From NCBI GenBank assembly GCA_031969915.1, contig DALYJJ010000052.1, positions 1 through 36,925 of the forward strand: a stretch of DNA of 36,925 nt. The letters run 5' to 3'. Below the pieces are notes generated by a model, which ran no database searches, was not told where the DNA came from, and saw only the letters and a program-made list of their open reading frames with translations. The translations under genes and the position numbers were made by a program. Below are positions 24,032 through 31,293 of this stretch, piece by piece (position 1 is the first letter of the stretch; the number at the start of each line of letters is the position of its first letter). Source of the stretch: DALYJJ01 sp031969915 (GTDB lineage: Bacteria; Acidobacteriota; Terriglobia; Bryobacterales; Bryobacteraceae).

Positions 24032-25333
24032 CTACTCTCCGAGCAGCCGCGCGATCGCCGCCGCGTCGTTCGGCGCCACCAGCGGCTGATTGCCGAAGTT
24101 CGGCGCGATGCGCCCGACGTGCGACTCGAGCGCGCCGGTGTGATAGCGGTAGATGTAGTCGGGGTCCTTCAAAACGTTGCCCGTGAGCACGGCCACCACG
24201 TCCGCGTCGCGGGCCACCACGCCCTTGGCCACTAGTTTCTTCAAACCCGCCAGGGTGGCCGCCGAGGCCGGCTCGCACCCGATGCCCGCCTTGCCGATCA
24301 CCGCCTTGGCGTCGGCGATTTCCTGCTCGCTGACGCTCTCCACCGTGCCCGCGGATTCGGCCACTTCCCGCTTCGCCTTGGGCCACGAAACCGGATCGCC
24401 GATCTTGATCGCCGTGGCCAGCGTCTCCGGATGCGCCACCTGCTCGAAGCGCGCGCGGTCCGATTCCCAGTAGGCGTGGAACGGAGCCGCCCCTTCGGCC
24501 TGCACCACCGCCAGCCGCGGCAGACGGTCGATCAGGCCCAGCGCGCGCATCTCCCGCAGCCCTTTGCCGAACGCCGCCGTGTTGCCCAGGTTCCCGCCCG
24601 GCAGCACCACCCAGTCCGGCACGCGCCAGTCGCGCTGGTCCATCATCTCCACCATGATGGTCTTCTGGCCTTCGATGCGGAACGGATTGATCGAGTTCAG
24701 CAGGTAGATGCCGAGCCGTTCGGCCAGCACGCGAACCAGCGCCAGGATCTGATCGAAGTTCGCCTCCACCTGGAGGGTGCGCGCGCCGTATTCGAGCGCC
24801 TGCGCGAGCTTCCCGTAACTGATGTTCCCGTGGGGCAGGAAGATCACCGGCTCCAGCCCGCCCGCGCTCGCGTACGCCGCCATAGAGGCCGACGTGTTTC
24901 CCGTCGAAACGCAGGCCACTCGCCGCATGCCCAGCCGCCGCGCCTGCGCCACGCCGCAGGTCATGCCGTTGTCTTTGAACGAGCCCGTCGGGTTGAAGCC
25001 CTGGTGCTTGAACACCACCGCATCCAGCCCGGCGTAGGAGGCCGCCCGCGGCGCCGCAAGCAGCGGCGTGTTGCCTTCCCGCAGCGTCACCACGTGCGAC
25101 GGGTCCTCCACGAAGCCCAGCAGGTCCCGATAACGCCACACGCCGCTTTGGTCGAGCGGCGCCTGGGAAAGACGCCGTTCTCTCCACCGCGCTTTCAACT
25201 CCGCCGCGCCGGGGAGCGGCGCCTCGTCCGTCGCCTCCAGCAATCCGCCGCACCGCGGGCACGTGTAGATGACTTCGGTGATCGGATAGCGCGCGCGGCA
25301 CGCCGTTTCGAAACAGATGAGCGATGAGGGCAC
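24032..25333 (-). CDS. thrC: Threonine synthase
   Basis: 433 residues from the GTG at 25333. This PLP enzyme converts O-phosphohomoserine to threonine. The N-terminus has a four-Cys zinc ribbon (C7, C12, C25, C28). PLP lysine K120 lies in FNPTGSFKDNGM. The phosphate loop is STGNTSASMAAYASAGG, and VLPGGNLGNTAAFGKG is a family block. The start is supported by TACAAT on the minus strand 9 nt upstream, which would give a nearly leaderless mRNA; a longer frame to 25408 would run over that promoter. It heads a possible operon with the DJ-1/PfpI and ABC genes, though these are not threonine genes. Confidence 0.93.
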   Translation of the reverse strand: MPSSLICFETACRARYPITEVIYTCPRCGGLLEATDEAPLPGAAELKARWRERRLSQAPLDQSGVWRYRDLLGFVEDPSHVVTLREGNTPLLAAPRAASYAGLDAVVFKHQGFNPTGSFKDNGMTCGVAQARRLGMRRVACVSTGNTSASMAAYASAGGLEPVIFLPHGNISYGKLAQALEYGARTLQVEANFDQILALVRVLAERLGIYLLNSINPFRIEGQKTIMVEMMDQRDWRVPDWVVLPGGNLGNTAAFGKGLREMRALGLIDRLPRLAVVQAEGAAPFHAYWESDRARFEQVAHPETLATAIKIGDPVSWPKAKREVAESAGTVESVSEQEIADAKAVIGKAGIGCEPASAATLAGLKKLVAKGVVARDADVVAVLTGNVLKDPDYIYRYHTGALESHVGRIAPNFGNQPLVAPNDAAAIARLLGE

Positions 25334-25342
25334 GAACCCTTT

Positions 25343-25348
25343 ATTGTA
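25343..25348 (-). promoter_or_regulatory. Candidate -10 box for thrC
   Basis: TACAAT on the minus strand, 9 nt before the GTG of thrC. It shares the 89-nt divergent region with the -10 of the DUF433 gene. Confidence 0.4.
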
Positions 25349-25410
25349 GGCGGTCGGGGGATTGGGTGGCCGATCGAAACGCGACGTGTCGCCTCGGCCC
25401 GTTAGCACGG

Positions 25411-25416
25411 TAGACT
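25411..25416 (+). promoter_or_regulatory. Candidate -10 box for the first DUF433 antitoxin
   Basis: TAGACT, 6 nt before the ATG at 25423, implies a leaderless transcript. No clear -35 is seen. Confidence 0.35.
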
Positions 25417-25422
25417 GTGTGT

Positions 25423-25653
25423 ATGCCGCCGTCTGAGCGTATCGTCGTCGACCCCAAGATCCTGGCAGGCAAGCCAGTGATCCGAGGGACGCGTCTCGCC
25501 GTCGAGTTCATCCTGGAGCTCCTCGCGGCCGGCCAATCTGAGAACGACATCCTCGCCAACTACCCTGGCTTGACACGCGAGGACATCCTCGCCTGTCTGT
25601 CTTACGCGAGCTACCTGGCCCACGAATACAAGGCGTTCCCGATTCCAGCGTAG
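25423..25653 (+). CDS. DUF433 family antitoxin (VapB45-like)
   Basis: 76 residues. The DUF433 signature is plain: IVVDPKILAGKPVIRGTRLAVEFILELLAAGQSENDILANYPGL forms a small winged-helix domain, and the rest (EDILACLSYASYLAHE) is a dimerising helix. These proteins are antitoxins of DUF5615 PIN-like toxins. The stop TAG (25651-25653) directly abuts the ATG of the partner, with no gap. It probably binds its own promoter and masks the toxin. It is the first gene of the TA island. Confidence 0.88.
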   Translation: MPPSERIVVDPKILAGKPVIRGTRLAVEFILELLAAGQSENDILANYPGLTREDILACLSYASYLAHEYKAFPIPA

Positions 25654-26016
25654 ATGCGCCTCCTCGCCGATGAGAACTTTCCGAAGCCGATCGTAGAGGC
25701 GCTTCGCGCCGATGGCCACGACGTTCTCTGGGCGCGAACGGACCTCGCCGGAACCGGCGACGTCGCCCTTTTGGATCTGGCGGAGGCGCAAGCGCGCAAC
25801 GTGCTGACGCTCGACAAGGATTTCTGGCAGATCGCCGTCCAGCGCCGGAGCCCGCTCGAACAGTCCGGGGTCGTTTTGTTTCGAGTCCATCCCGCAACTC
25901 TCGAGAAACTCGCGCCGCTCGTCCGGGCGTTCGCCGAGGCTGACACAACATGGGCCGGGCACATCAGCATCATCTCGGTGGACGGAATTCAAATGGTGGC
26001 TGCGCGGAGACGGTGA
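25654..26016 (+). CDS. DUF5615 PIN-like toxin (VapC45/Mut7-C type)
   Basis: 120 residues, a reduced PIN-like fold. Acidic residues expected at the metal site are D6/E7 in LLADENFP, D36 in AGTGDVALLDLA and D54/D56 in LTLDKDF. The segment GVVLFRVHP then gives the last strand. DUF5615 proteins are predicted ribonuclease toxins paired with DUF433 antitoxins. All parts are present, so it looks intact. The gene starts right at the antitoxin stop. Confidence 0.86.
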   Translation: MRLLADENFPKPIVEALRADGHDVLWARTDLAGTGDVALLDLAEAQARNVLTLDKDFWQIAVQRRSPLEQSGVVLFRVHPATLEKLAPLVRAFAEADTTWAGHISIISVDGIQMVAARRR

Positions 26017-26134
26017 TTCTCCCCTTGGTCGGCGTCTCTGCCGCCAAAATCTGCCCACGAACTTAGGCACTTCCGCGTCTTTTTTCGTTTCGAGCCGATT
26101 CCCGCATGAACCGCCAGCCGTGCGCCCCGGCGAC

Positions 26135-26250
26135 GCCGAAGAACGCGAGTACGATCGGCTCGCGGAGCGCCCGATGAGCAGCAGTTAGCTGATGCGACGG
26201 CGGGCGACTGCGTCCTCCACTCGCACCATGCCTCCGATTCCTATCGACTC
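26135..26250 (+). pseudogene. Decayed, internally deleted copy of a DUF433/DUF5615 pair
   Basis: 26135-26166 is identical to 27199-27230 (end of the second DUF433 gene). 26164-26250 matches 27364-27450 (middle of its DUF5615 partner), with several substitutions. The two parts join at GGA, which occurs at both break points (27228-27230 and 27364-27366), so a 136-bp deletion by short-homology recombination explains it. The resulting frame hits TAG at 26186-26188. A duplication followed by deletion and drift is the simplest history. Confidence 0.85.
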
Positions 26251-26260
26251 CGAAAAGGTT

Positions 26261-26288
26261 GTAGGTTCGAGTCCTACCTGACGAACCA
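26261..26288 (+). other. tRNA 3'-end-like fragment (possible attachment-site remnant)
   Basis: GTAGG-TTCGAGT-CCTAC is a perfect T-arm (5-bp stem, TTCGAGT loop), followed by CTGACGA, A and CCA: the 3' acceptor strand, discriminator and CCA of a tRNA gene. No matching 5' acceptor strand (TCGTCAG) or anticodon arm is upstream; that space is the decayed TA copy. Such isolated tRNA ends are left by elements that integrate at tRNA genes. No integrase is visible. Confidence 0.55.
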
Positions 26289-26559
26289 GCGCTCAGCGCG
26301 TCAGACTGTTACCAACCGCTACCATCGGTTGCTAATCAGCACCAACAGAGGTGGCGCTTGGCTTGGGTTGCCAAGTCGGACGGGCGCTGTCGACGACTAC
26401 ATCCGCCGGCGCATGCCGAACTGTCCGGACGGTTGACTCCAGTGCGGCCGGCGCCCTCACGATTTTGCCGGCGAGCGCGCAACGGATTTCGTTGCACCGG
26501 TTTCGTTAAGCCGGGCTGGGTGCCCTGGCCGATTGCGACGGATGGGCGCGTCCGCCGTC

Positions 26560-26588
26560 TTGGTAGACGTCGGCGTTCCTGCGATACT
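26560..26588 (+). promoter_or_regulatory. Candidate promoter of the orphan antitoxin gene
   Basis: -35 TTGGTA (26560-26565), 17-nt spacer, -10 GATACT (26583-26588), 20 nt before the GTG at 26609. Confidence 0.4.
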
Positions 26589-26608
26589 GAACTAGCGAGG
26601 GTTCCATC

Positions 26609-26851
26609 GTGACCGTCAGCGCACATTTCGATGGCAAGGTAATCATCCCGGACGAGCCGCTAGACCTGCCTCCCAATCAGGCTTTGATCCTGCAAATCCA
26701 GGCGGTGGGTGGGAAGGATGTCACGGATGAGGAATCGTCGCTCGCTTGGATCGCGGCCAACGCCGTCGACAGCGACGCATTGCCCGCGGATCTTGCAGAT
26801 CGGCATGACCACTACCTTTACGGCCGTTCCTCCGGGGACAAGCAACGGTAG
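26609..26851 (+). CDS. Antitoxin-like protein, partner of a truncated VapC
   Basis: 80 residues from the GTG at 26609. The N-terminus VSAHFDGKVIIPDEPLDLPPNQALILQIQ is a small beta domain seen in many VapC partner antitoxins. The tail ADLADRHDHYLYG is the typical toxin-wrapping end, close to the common DLAxEHDHYLYGTP ending of such antitoxins. Its stop TAG shares one base with a GTG that opens a PIN-domain fragment. With that toxin broken, it is likely an orphan antitoxin. Confidence 0.72.
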   Translation: MTVSAHFDGKVIIPDEPLDLPPNQALILQIQAVGGKDVTDEESSLAWIAANAVDSDALPADLADRHDHYLYGRSSGDKQR

Positions 26852-26948
26852 TGGCCATCTACTTCGCGGACACCTCCTTCTGGATTGCCCTCTCCAGCAA
26901 CGAGATCAGTACCACTCTCAAGCCATAGCCTGGCACGCGGCCGTGAGC
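26851..26948 (+). pseudogene. vapC: Truncated and frameshifted VapC (PIN domain) remnant
   Basis: From the GTG at 26851 the frame reads a PIN start, YFADTSFWIALSSN, with the catalytic Asp (DTSFW), and stops after about 26 codons. One base earlier in register, the expected continuation RDQYHSQAIAWHAAVS is encoded from 26901, so a single-base loss near 26900 shifted the frame. After about 33 codons in total the similarity ends, and the next TA pair's promoter and start follow at once. About 100 C-terminal residues of a PIN domain are missing. Confidence 0.78.
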
Positions 26949-26950
26949 GC

Positions 26951-26956
26951 TATACT
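26951..26956 (+). promoter_or_regulatory. Candidate -10 box for the second DUF433 antitoxin
   Basis: TATACT, 8 nt before the ATG at 26965, at the edge of the VapC remnant. It implies a leaderless message. No -35 is recognised. Confidence 0.4.
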
Positions 26957-26964
26957 TGGAAGCG

Positions 26965-27246
26965 ATGGCAACCGTGACCGACATCGGCAGCCTCATCGCG
27001 CGAACTCCAGGGATTCACGGCGGCCGCCCTTGCATCGCCGGCACGGGTGTGACCGTCCGGCGGATCGCCGTGTTGCACAACATGGGCGAGTCACCGGAAG
27101 AGATCGCCGCGAATTACGGGCACCTGTCGCTGGCACAGGTGCATGCCTCACTTGCCTATTACTACGCTAACAAGGCCGAAATCGACGCCGATCTGGAGGC
27201 CGAAGAACGCGAGTACGATCGGCTCGCGGAACAGCACAGGCACTGA
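26965..27246 (+). CDS. DUF433 family antitoxin (second)
   Basis: 93 residues from the ATG at 26965. Signature: GIHGGRPCIAGTGVTVRRIAVLHNMGESPEEIAANYGHLSLAQVHASLAYYYANK, a DUF433 winged helix, followed by a long acidic helix (EIDADLEAEEREYDRLAEQ) that probably covers the toxin. It belongs to a different DUF433 subgroup from the first copy, with weaker similarity. It stands 6 nt before its DUF5615 partner. Its last 30-odd bases recur in the decayed copy at 26135-26166. Confidence 0.87.
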   Translation: MATVTDIGSLIARTPGIHGGRPCIAGTGVTVRRIAVLHNMGESPEEIAANYGHLSLAQVHASLAYYYANKAEIDADLEAEEREYDRLAEQHRH

Positions 27247-27252
27247 TCCTCA

Positions 27253-27615
27253 GTGGGCCTGATCCAGCTCTACATCGATGAGGATGCGGTGCGCAAAGGT
27301 CTCATGACCGGGCTTCGCTCTCGCGGCGTGACCGTGCTGACCGCTTTGGAAGCCGGGTTGTCTGGAGCGCCCGATGAGCAGCAGTTAGCTCATGCGACGG
27401 CGGGCGACTGCGTTCTCTACTCGCACAATTCCTCCGATTTCTATCGCCTCCACACAGAATGGCTCAGCGTCGGGCGCGTGCACGCCGGAATGATCCTGGC
27501 TCCCCAGCAGCGTTTCTCGATCGGTGAGCAGTTGCGGCGAATCTTACGGATCCGGGCCGCAGTGAGCGCCGAGGCCATGAGAAACCGCGCCGAGTTCCTC
27601 GGCACGTGGGCTTGA
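27253..27615 (+). CDS. DUF5615 PIN-like toxin (second)
   Basis: 120 residues from the GTG at 27253. Acidic motif D9-E10-D11 in LYIDEDAV opens the PIN-like fold. It continues with GVTVLTALEAGLSGAPDEQQLAHA (D41) and VLYSHNSSDFYRLH (D62), then a helical C-terminus. In most of the family the last motif reads TxDxDF; here it is SHNSSDF. Paired with the DUF433 antitoxin 6 nt upstream. Part of this gene is duplicated in the pseudogene at 26164-26250. Confidence 0.85.
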   Translation: MGLIQLYIDEDAVRKGLMTGLRSRGVTVLTALEAGLSGAPDEQQLAHATAGDCVLYSHNSSDFYRLHTEWLSVGRVHAGMILAPQQRFSIGEQLRRILRIRAAVSAEAMRNRAEFLGTWA

Positions 27616-27783
27616 TGGCTCTGTGAGCCAGTCACCAGGCAAGTCCCGCGCTCCGAATCCGGCCGCGTCCATTCCTACATACGTTCCGCCAGTATGCGCC
27701 GTCCGGCGACGAAGAAAGCGTCGTGGCGCCCGTCACTCTTCTCTCGGGTCGAAGGCAAGTCGGCTCGGCAGCCAGATCCCCAG

Positions 27784-28242
27784 TTAACGGAACATTCGCG
27801 CATCGAACGCAAACGGTTCTGGGCTTCTGAAGCGGATCCTGTCGAAATCGCCGTGAGCGGGATTCAACAACACATTCCATTCGCCGTGGATTGGTGCGGA
27901 TGGTACGAGCAGGGCCGCAGTCTCGCCGCGACGAATCCAGTCGTCGCCGAACCGCCTTAGGGATTCGTCTCGGGAATCGCGCCAGCCTGCCGGCAATGTG
28001 GCCGGGTCAAGTCTGCCCATGGCAACGGCCTCGGGAATCTCACCTTCGATCGACACGAGGTCAGAAGGCGTCAGATTCGGCTCCAGATTCACGAAGGTTT
28101 CAACTGCGGCGAGCGCCAAGGAAGTTGATGCATACACCACGCTCACGCCACGGCTGTTCCACCTGCCGCCGTGGAGACGGGCGCCTACTCCGGCCGCCGC
28201 CTCAGCGGCGTAGCGCTGCCTGCAGATTCTCCGAAACCGCAT
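27784..28242 (-). CDS. RES-domain toxin
   Basis: 152 residues of the RES family. Motifs: FRRICRQRYAAEAAAGVGARLHGGRWNSRGVSVVYASTSLALAAVETFV, with R27, Y37 and E48 as the expected NAD-site residues. The family takes its name from conserved Arg, Glu and Ser. RES toxins degrade NAD+, or ADP-ribosylate Prs in the ParT branch. The start ATG shares one base with the antitoxin stop (TAATG). Length and motif order are complete. Confidence 0.9.
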   Translation of the reverse strand: MRFRRICRQRYAAEAAAGVGARLHGGRWNSRGVSVVYASTSLALAAVETFVNLEPNLTPSDLVSIEGEIPEAVAMGRLDPATLPAGWRDSRDESLRRFGDDWIRRGETAALLVPSAPIHGEWNVLLNPAHGDFDRIRFRSPEPFAFDARMFR

Positions 28243-28676
28243 TAGCTATACACGCCATAGGCAACGCGGCCCAAGACATCCTCGACCATCCGAGCGCCTA
28301 CATCGGTGTCAAGATGATCGAGAGGTTTCTCACCGCCAAGCGCACGGTTGGGAGTCCGCAGCCATTCGGTCGCTTTTCCCTCGTCGCCGATCATCTCGAC
28401 TGCATTGGCATACACCCGCGCCATGCGGACGGTCCGATCGGATTCCGCGGAAGTCAGCAGGGATTGCTGACCGAGACGCCGGGTCAGAGTTCGTTGCGGA
28501 ATGCCAAGTTTTCGCGAAAGGACGCTGTTTCCGACTTGGAGTTTGTGAGCCAGAGCCGTGACGGAGCCGGCTGGCAAGCCCTCACGGACAAGGCGCGCCA
28601 GATCGTCCGGTTGCCTGATGATCCTGCGCAACACTTTTCGCCCGCCCAGCACCTCCGCGATCGCCGCTGCCTCCAC
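28242..28676 (-). CDS. Xre/MbcA/ParS-type antitoxin (DUF2384)
   Basis: 144 residues from the GTG at 28676, with AGGAGG (28682-28687 on this strand) 5 nt upstream fixing the start. Residues about 20-75 form an Xre-like helix-turn-helix region (VTALAHKLQVGNSVLSRKLGIPQRTLTRRL). The C-terminal DUF2384 domain ends with RALGGEKPLDHLDTDVGARMVEDVLGRVAYGVYS, which plugs the RES toxin active site. It is cotranscribed with, and probably represses, the RES operon. The gene is divergent from the ADOP permease. Confidence 0.9.
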   Translation of the reverse strand: MEAAAIAEVLGGRKVLRRIIRQPDDLARLVREGLPAGSVTALAHKLQVGNSVLSRKLGIPQRTLTRRLGQQSLLTSAESDRTVRMARVYANAVEMIGDEGKATEWLRTPNRALGGEKPLDHLDTDVGARMVEDVLGRVAYGVYS

Positions 28677-28794
28677 AATGGCCTCCTGGCTAATCGTAGC
28701 ACGCCACTTGGCTGAAGCGAGGGGCTGCCAGTCGCCCCGCTAATTCCGGGAACAAACTGGCGTCTTGGTTTCGTAGAGGGCTGGTAGAGGGGAT

Positions 28795-31293
28795 ATGACG
28801 CTGCTGGTCCAGGACGTTCGCTACGCTCTGCGCACGCTTCGCAAGAGCCCGGGATTTACCGCCGTCGTGGTGCTCACGCTCGCTTTCGGAATCGGGCTCA
28901 ACACCACCGTCTTCACGCTCGCGAACGCCGTTCTGTTCCGAGGACTGCCGTTCGAAAGTGCGGACCGCATCCTCTACCTGCGCAATGGCGATCCGAAACA
29001 GCCGCGGCAATCCGAGGGCGTTTCCTTCGCCGAACTCCACGACCTGCGCGCGCAAGCCAGGAGTTTCGCGGGCATTGCGGGCTACGGCGTGTTCACCGCC
29101 AACGTCGCCGATTCCTCCCGCCTGCCCGAGCGTCTGGTCGGCACGCGGATTTCGGCGAACGGCTTCCGACTGATCGGCCAGAGGCCGGTGGTGGGCCGCG
29201 ATTTCACCAGCGCCGATGAACGGGCGGATGCCGCCCCGGTGGCCATTCTCAGCCATTCGGCATGGGTCGGCCGCTACGGCGGCGAGGCCTCGATTCTCGG
29301 CCGCGTGGTCCGCATCAACGAAGTGGCCACGGTCGTCGTGGGCGTGATGGCCGAGGACATGAAGTTCCCGGCCGGCGGCGATCTGTGGATCCCACTCAAA
29401 CCGCGCAAGAGCGAGGAGAAGCGCTCCGAACGGCCCCTCGAAGCCTTCGCGCGGTTGCGCGATGACACAACGCCCGGCCAGGCCGGCGCGGAACTCGCGA
29501 TGCTCTCGGAAGCCTACGCCAAGAGCTATCCCGAAACCAACAAGACCGTCCGCGTCCGCGCCGAAACGTTCATCGAACGCGACAACGGCGGGGAGATCAA
29601 GACGCTGTTCTTCACCATGCTCGGCGCGGTCGGCTTCGTGCTGCTGATCGCCTGCGCCAACGTCGCGAACCTGATGCTGGCGCGCGCCCTGGCGCGGGTC
29701 CGGGAGATGTCCATCCGCGCCGCCCTCGGCGCGGGCCGGGGCCGCATCCTTCGCCAGTTGCTCACCGAGTGCGTGATGCTCTCCACCGCCGGCGGCATCC
29801 TGGGCCTGGGCATCGCCTACTACGGCATCGGCCTTTTCAACGCCGCAACCAAGGCTCAACGGCCGTACTGGATTCAGTTCACCATGGACCCGGCCGTGTT
29901 CGCGTATCTCGCCGCGCTCTGCATCGGCGCGGGTCTGTTGTTCGGCCTGGTTCCGGCCTTGCAGCTCTCCCGCATGGACCTGAACGACGCGCTCAAGGAG
30001 GGAGGCCGCGCCAACAGCGGCAGCCGCCGCATGCACGCCTTCTCCGGCGCCCTGGTGGTGGGACAATGCGCGCTCGCGTTGGTCCTGCTGATGGGCGCCG
30101 CCGTCCTGATGCGGTCGTTCTTCAACATGCAGGACCTCGGCTCCACGCTCGACGCCGAACACCTGGAGATCGCCCGCCTGATGCTGCCCGAAGCGAAATA
30201 CGCCACCCCCGATTCCCGCCGCCAGTTTGAACGGCAACTGACGGCCCGCCTGGCCGCCATGCCCGGCGTGGCTCAGGCGGCGGTCGCTTCCAACGCCCCG
30301 CTCACCGGCTCAGGACGCCGGCCGTTCCAGATCGAGGGCCGCCCCGCCCCTCAGAATCCGCAGATGCCTGAACTGGCCGGCGTGGTCGTCGCCAACCCGG
30401 AGTATTTCCCAGCCGTCGGCGCCCGCGCCCTGGCCGGCCGCACGTTTCAAGAGCAGGATCGCGAAGTCGCGGTGATCAATCAGGCCTTCGCCGACCACCA
30501 TTGGAAGGGCCAGAACCCGATCGGCAAGCGGCTCCGTTTCACGGGCGAGAACACCGGGCCCTGGCTCACCGTGGTGGGCGTCACCACAAACGTCCAGCAG
30601 CATCCCCAGCGCGCGGAGTCGAACCGCCTGGTCTACGTTCCCTACGCGCAGGAACCCGTGGCGGCCTACGCCGTCATCCTTCACACCACCGTTCCGCCGG
30701 CTACCCTGGCCGAAGCCATGCGCCGCGAAGTGCAGGCCGTCCGCGATCAGCGGCACCGCCGCGTTCTCGGCGGCGCTGAGCGCCGCCGGCGGTGTCGCCG
30801 CCGGGGCCGGTTCGGTGTCNNNNNNNNNNCCGTCGATCCCCACCTGCCGCTGTACAACCTCACCACCTTCACCGCGCACCTCAGCCAGGTGCGTTGGGGG
30901 TTCCGGGTCTTCGGCACGCTCTTCTCGGTCTTCGCCGGCGGCGCGCTGCTGCTGGCGAGCATCGGCCTCTATGGAGTGATGTCTTACGCCGTCGAGCGGC
31001 GGAGCACTGAGATTGGCGTGCGCATCGCCCTGGGCGCGGCCGCGTCCGACGTGCTGCGGCTGGTTCTCCGCCGCGGGGCCTGGCAGGTGGGGCTCGGCCT
31101 GATCATCGGCATGCCCGCGGCGTTCGGGCTCAGCCACCTGTTCTCCGGATTCCTGTACAAGACCTCACCCGGTGACCCAGTGGCGCTGGGCGGCATCGCG
31201 CTGGTCCTCGTCGCCGGCGCCGCGGCCGCCTGCCTGCTTCCCGCCCGCCGTGCGCTGCGCGTGGACCCGATGGTGGCTCTTCGCTACGACTAG
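28795..31293 (+). CDS. ADOP-type MacB-like ABC permease, interrupted by an assembly gap
   Basis: 832 codons as read. It starts MTLLVQDVRYALRTLRKSPGFTAVVVLTLAFGIGLNTTVFTLANAVLFRGLPF, the hallmark of acidobacterial duplicated orphan permeases: two FtsX/MacB halves, each with a periplasmic MacB domain, and no ATPase gene beside them. The second FtsX domain ends LLPARRALRVDPMVALRYD. A GAGGGG site precedes the ATG. About residues 650-680 are not ADOP-like: between MRREVQAV and VDPHLPLYNL lie Arg-rich residues and the 10 Ns, whereas the family reads straight through (EVxAVDPxLPL). The stop shares CTAG with the convergent HEAT gene. The real protein is probably about 801 residues. Confidence 0.88.
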   Translation: MTLLVQDVRYALRTLRKSPGFTAVVVLTLAFGIGLNTTVFTLANAVLFRGLPFESADRILYLRNGDPKQPRQSEGVSFAELHDLRAQARSFAGIAGYGVFTANVADSSRLPERLVGTRISANGFRLIGQRPVVGRDFTSADERADAAPVAILSHSAWVGRYGGEASILGRVVRINEVATVVVGVMAEDMKFPAGGDLWIPLKPRKSEEKRSERPLEAFARLRDDTTPGQAGAELAMLSEAYAKSYPETNKTVRVRAETFIERDNGGEIKTLFFTMLGAVGFVLLIACANVANLMLARALARVREMSIRAALGAGRGRILRQLLTECVMLSTAGGILGLGIAYYGIGLFNAATKAQRPYWIQFTMDPAVFAYLAALCIGAGLLFGLVPALQLSRMDLNDALKEGGRANSGSRRMHAFSGALVVGQCALALVLLMGAAVLMRSFFNMQDLGSTLDAEHLEIARLMLPEAKYATPDSRRQFERQLTARLAAMPGVAQAAVASNAPLTGSGRRPFQIEGRPAPQNPQMPELAGVVVANPEYFPAVGARALAGRTFQEQDREVAVINQAFADHHWKGQNPIGKRLRFTGENTGPWLTVVGVTTNVQQHPQRAESNRLVYVPYAQEPVAAYAVILHTTVPPATLAEAMRREVQAVRDQRHRRVLGGAERRRRCRRRGRFGVXXXXVDPHLPLYNLTTFTAHLSQVRWGFRVFGTLFSVFAGGALLLASIGLYGVMSYAVERRSTEIGVRIALGAAASDVLRLVLRRGAWQVGLGLIIGMPAAFGLSHLFSGFLYKTSPGDPVALGGIALVLVAGAAAACLLPARRALRVDPMVALRYD
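30742..30834. other. Scaffold gap (10 N) with foreign flanking sequence
   Basis: Ns fill 30820-30829. The 78 nt before them break the ADOP homology and contain a perfect 10-bp inverted repeat (CGGCGGCGCT, G, AGCGCCGCCG). CCGTC occurs on both sides of the block, so removing 93 nt restores an uninterrupted GTGCAGGCCGTCGATCCC. On the minus strand the block reads as an Ala/Pro-rich peptide, as if a piece of another contig had been joined. Confidence 0.8.

Larger units (their letters stand above)
26017..26608. other. Gene-poor 592-nt region with decayed sequence inside the TA island
   Basis: No convincing gene here. It holds a broken copy of a DUF433/DUF5615 pair (26135-26250), a tRNA 3'-end-like fragment (26261-26288), and from 26560 a promoter for the next antitoxin. 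A T-run at about 26080-26085 has no hairpin before it. I see nothing definable in 26289-26559; short open frames there have no family similarity. Confidence 0.6.

Noticed and set aside
23454..25301. Apparent 615-residue protein reading from within thrC into the DJ-1/PfpI gene
   Set aside because: The first 430 codons are an out-of-frame reading of thrC; only the last 181 codons match a family.
26078..26090. T-run as an intrinsic terminator of the first DUF433/DUF5615 operon
   Set aside because: No GC-rich hairpin directly precedes it.
26358..26612. 84-codon plus-strand frame in the gene-poor part of the TA island
   Set aside because: No start context or family resemblance; its end runs over the promoter and start of the next antitoxin.
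27616..27634. Short hairpin TGGCT/AGCCA after the second DUF5615 gene
   Set aside because: Only 5 bp and without a T-run; too weak to call a terminator.
28690..30237. 515-codon minus-strand frame opposite the ADOP permease
   Set aside because: Low-complexity shadow; the plus strand encodes an unmistakable permease.
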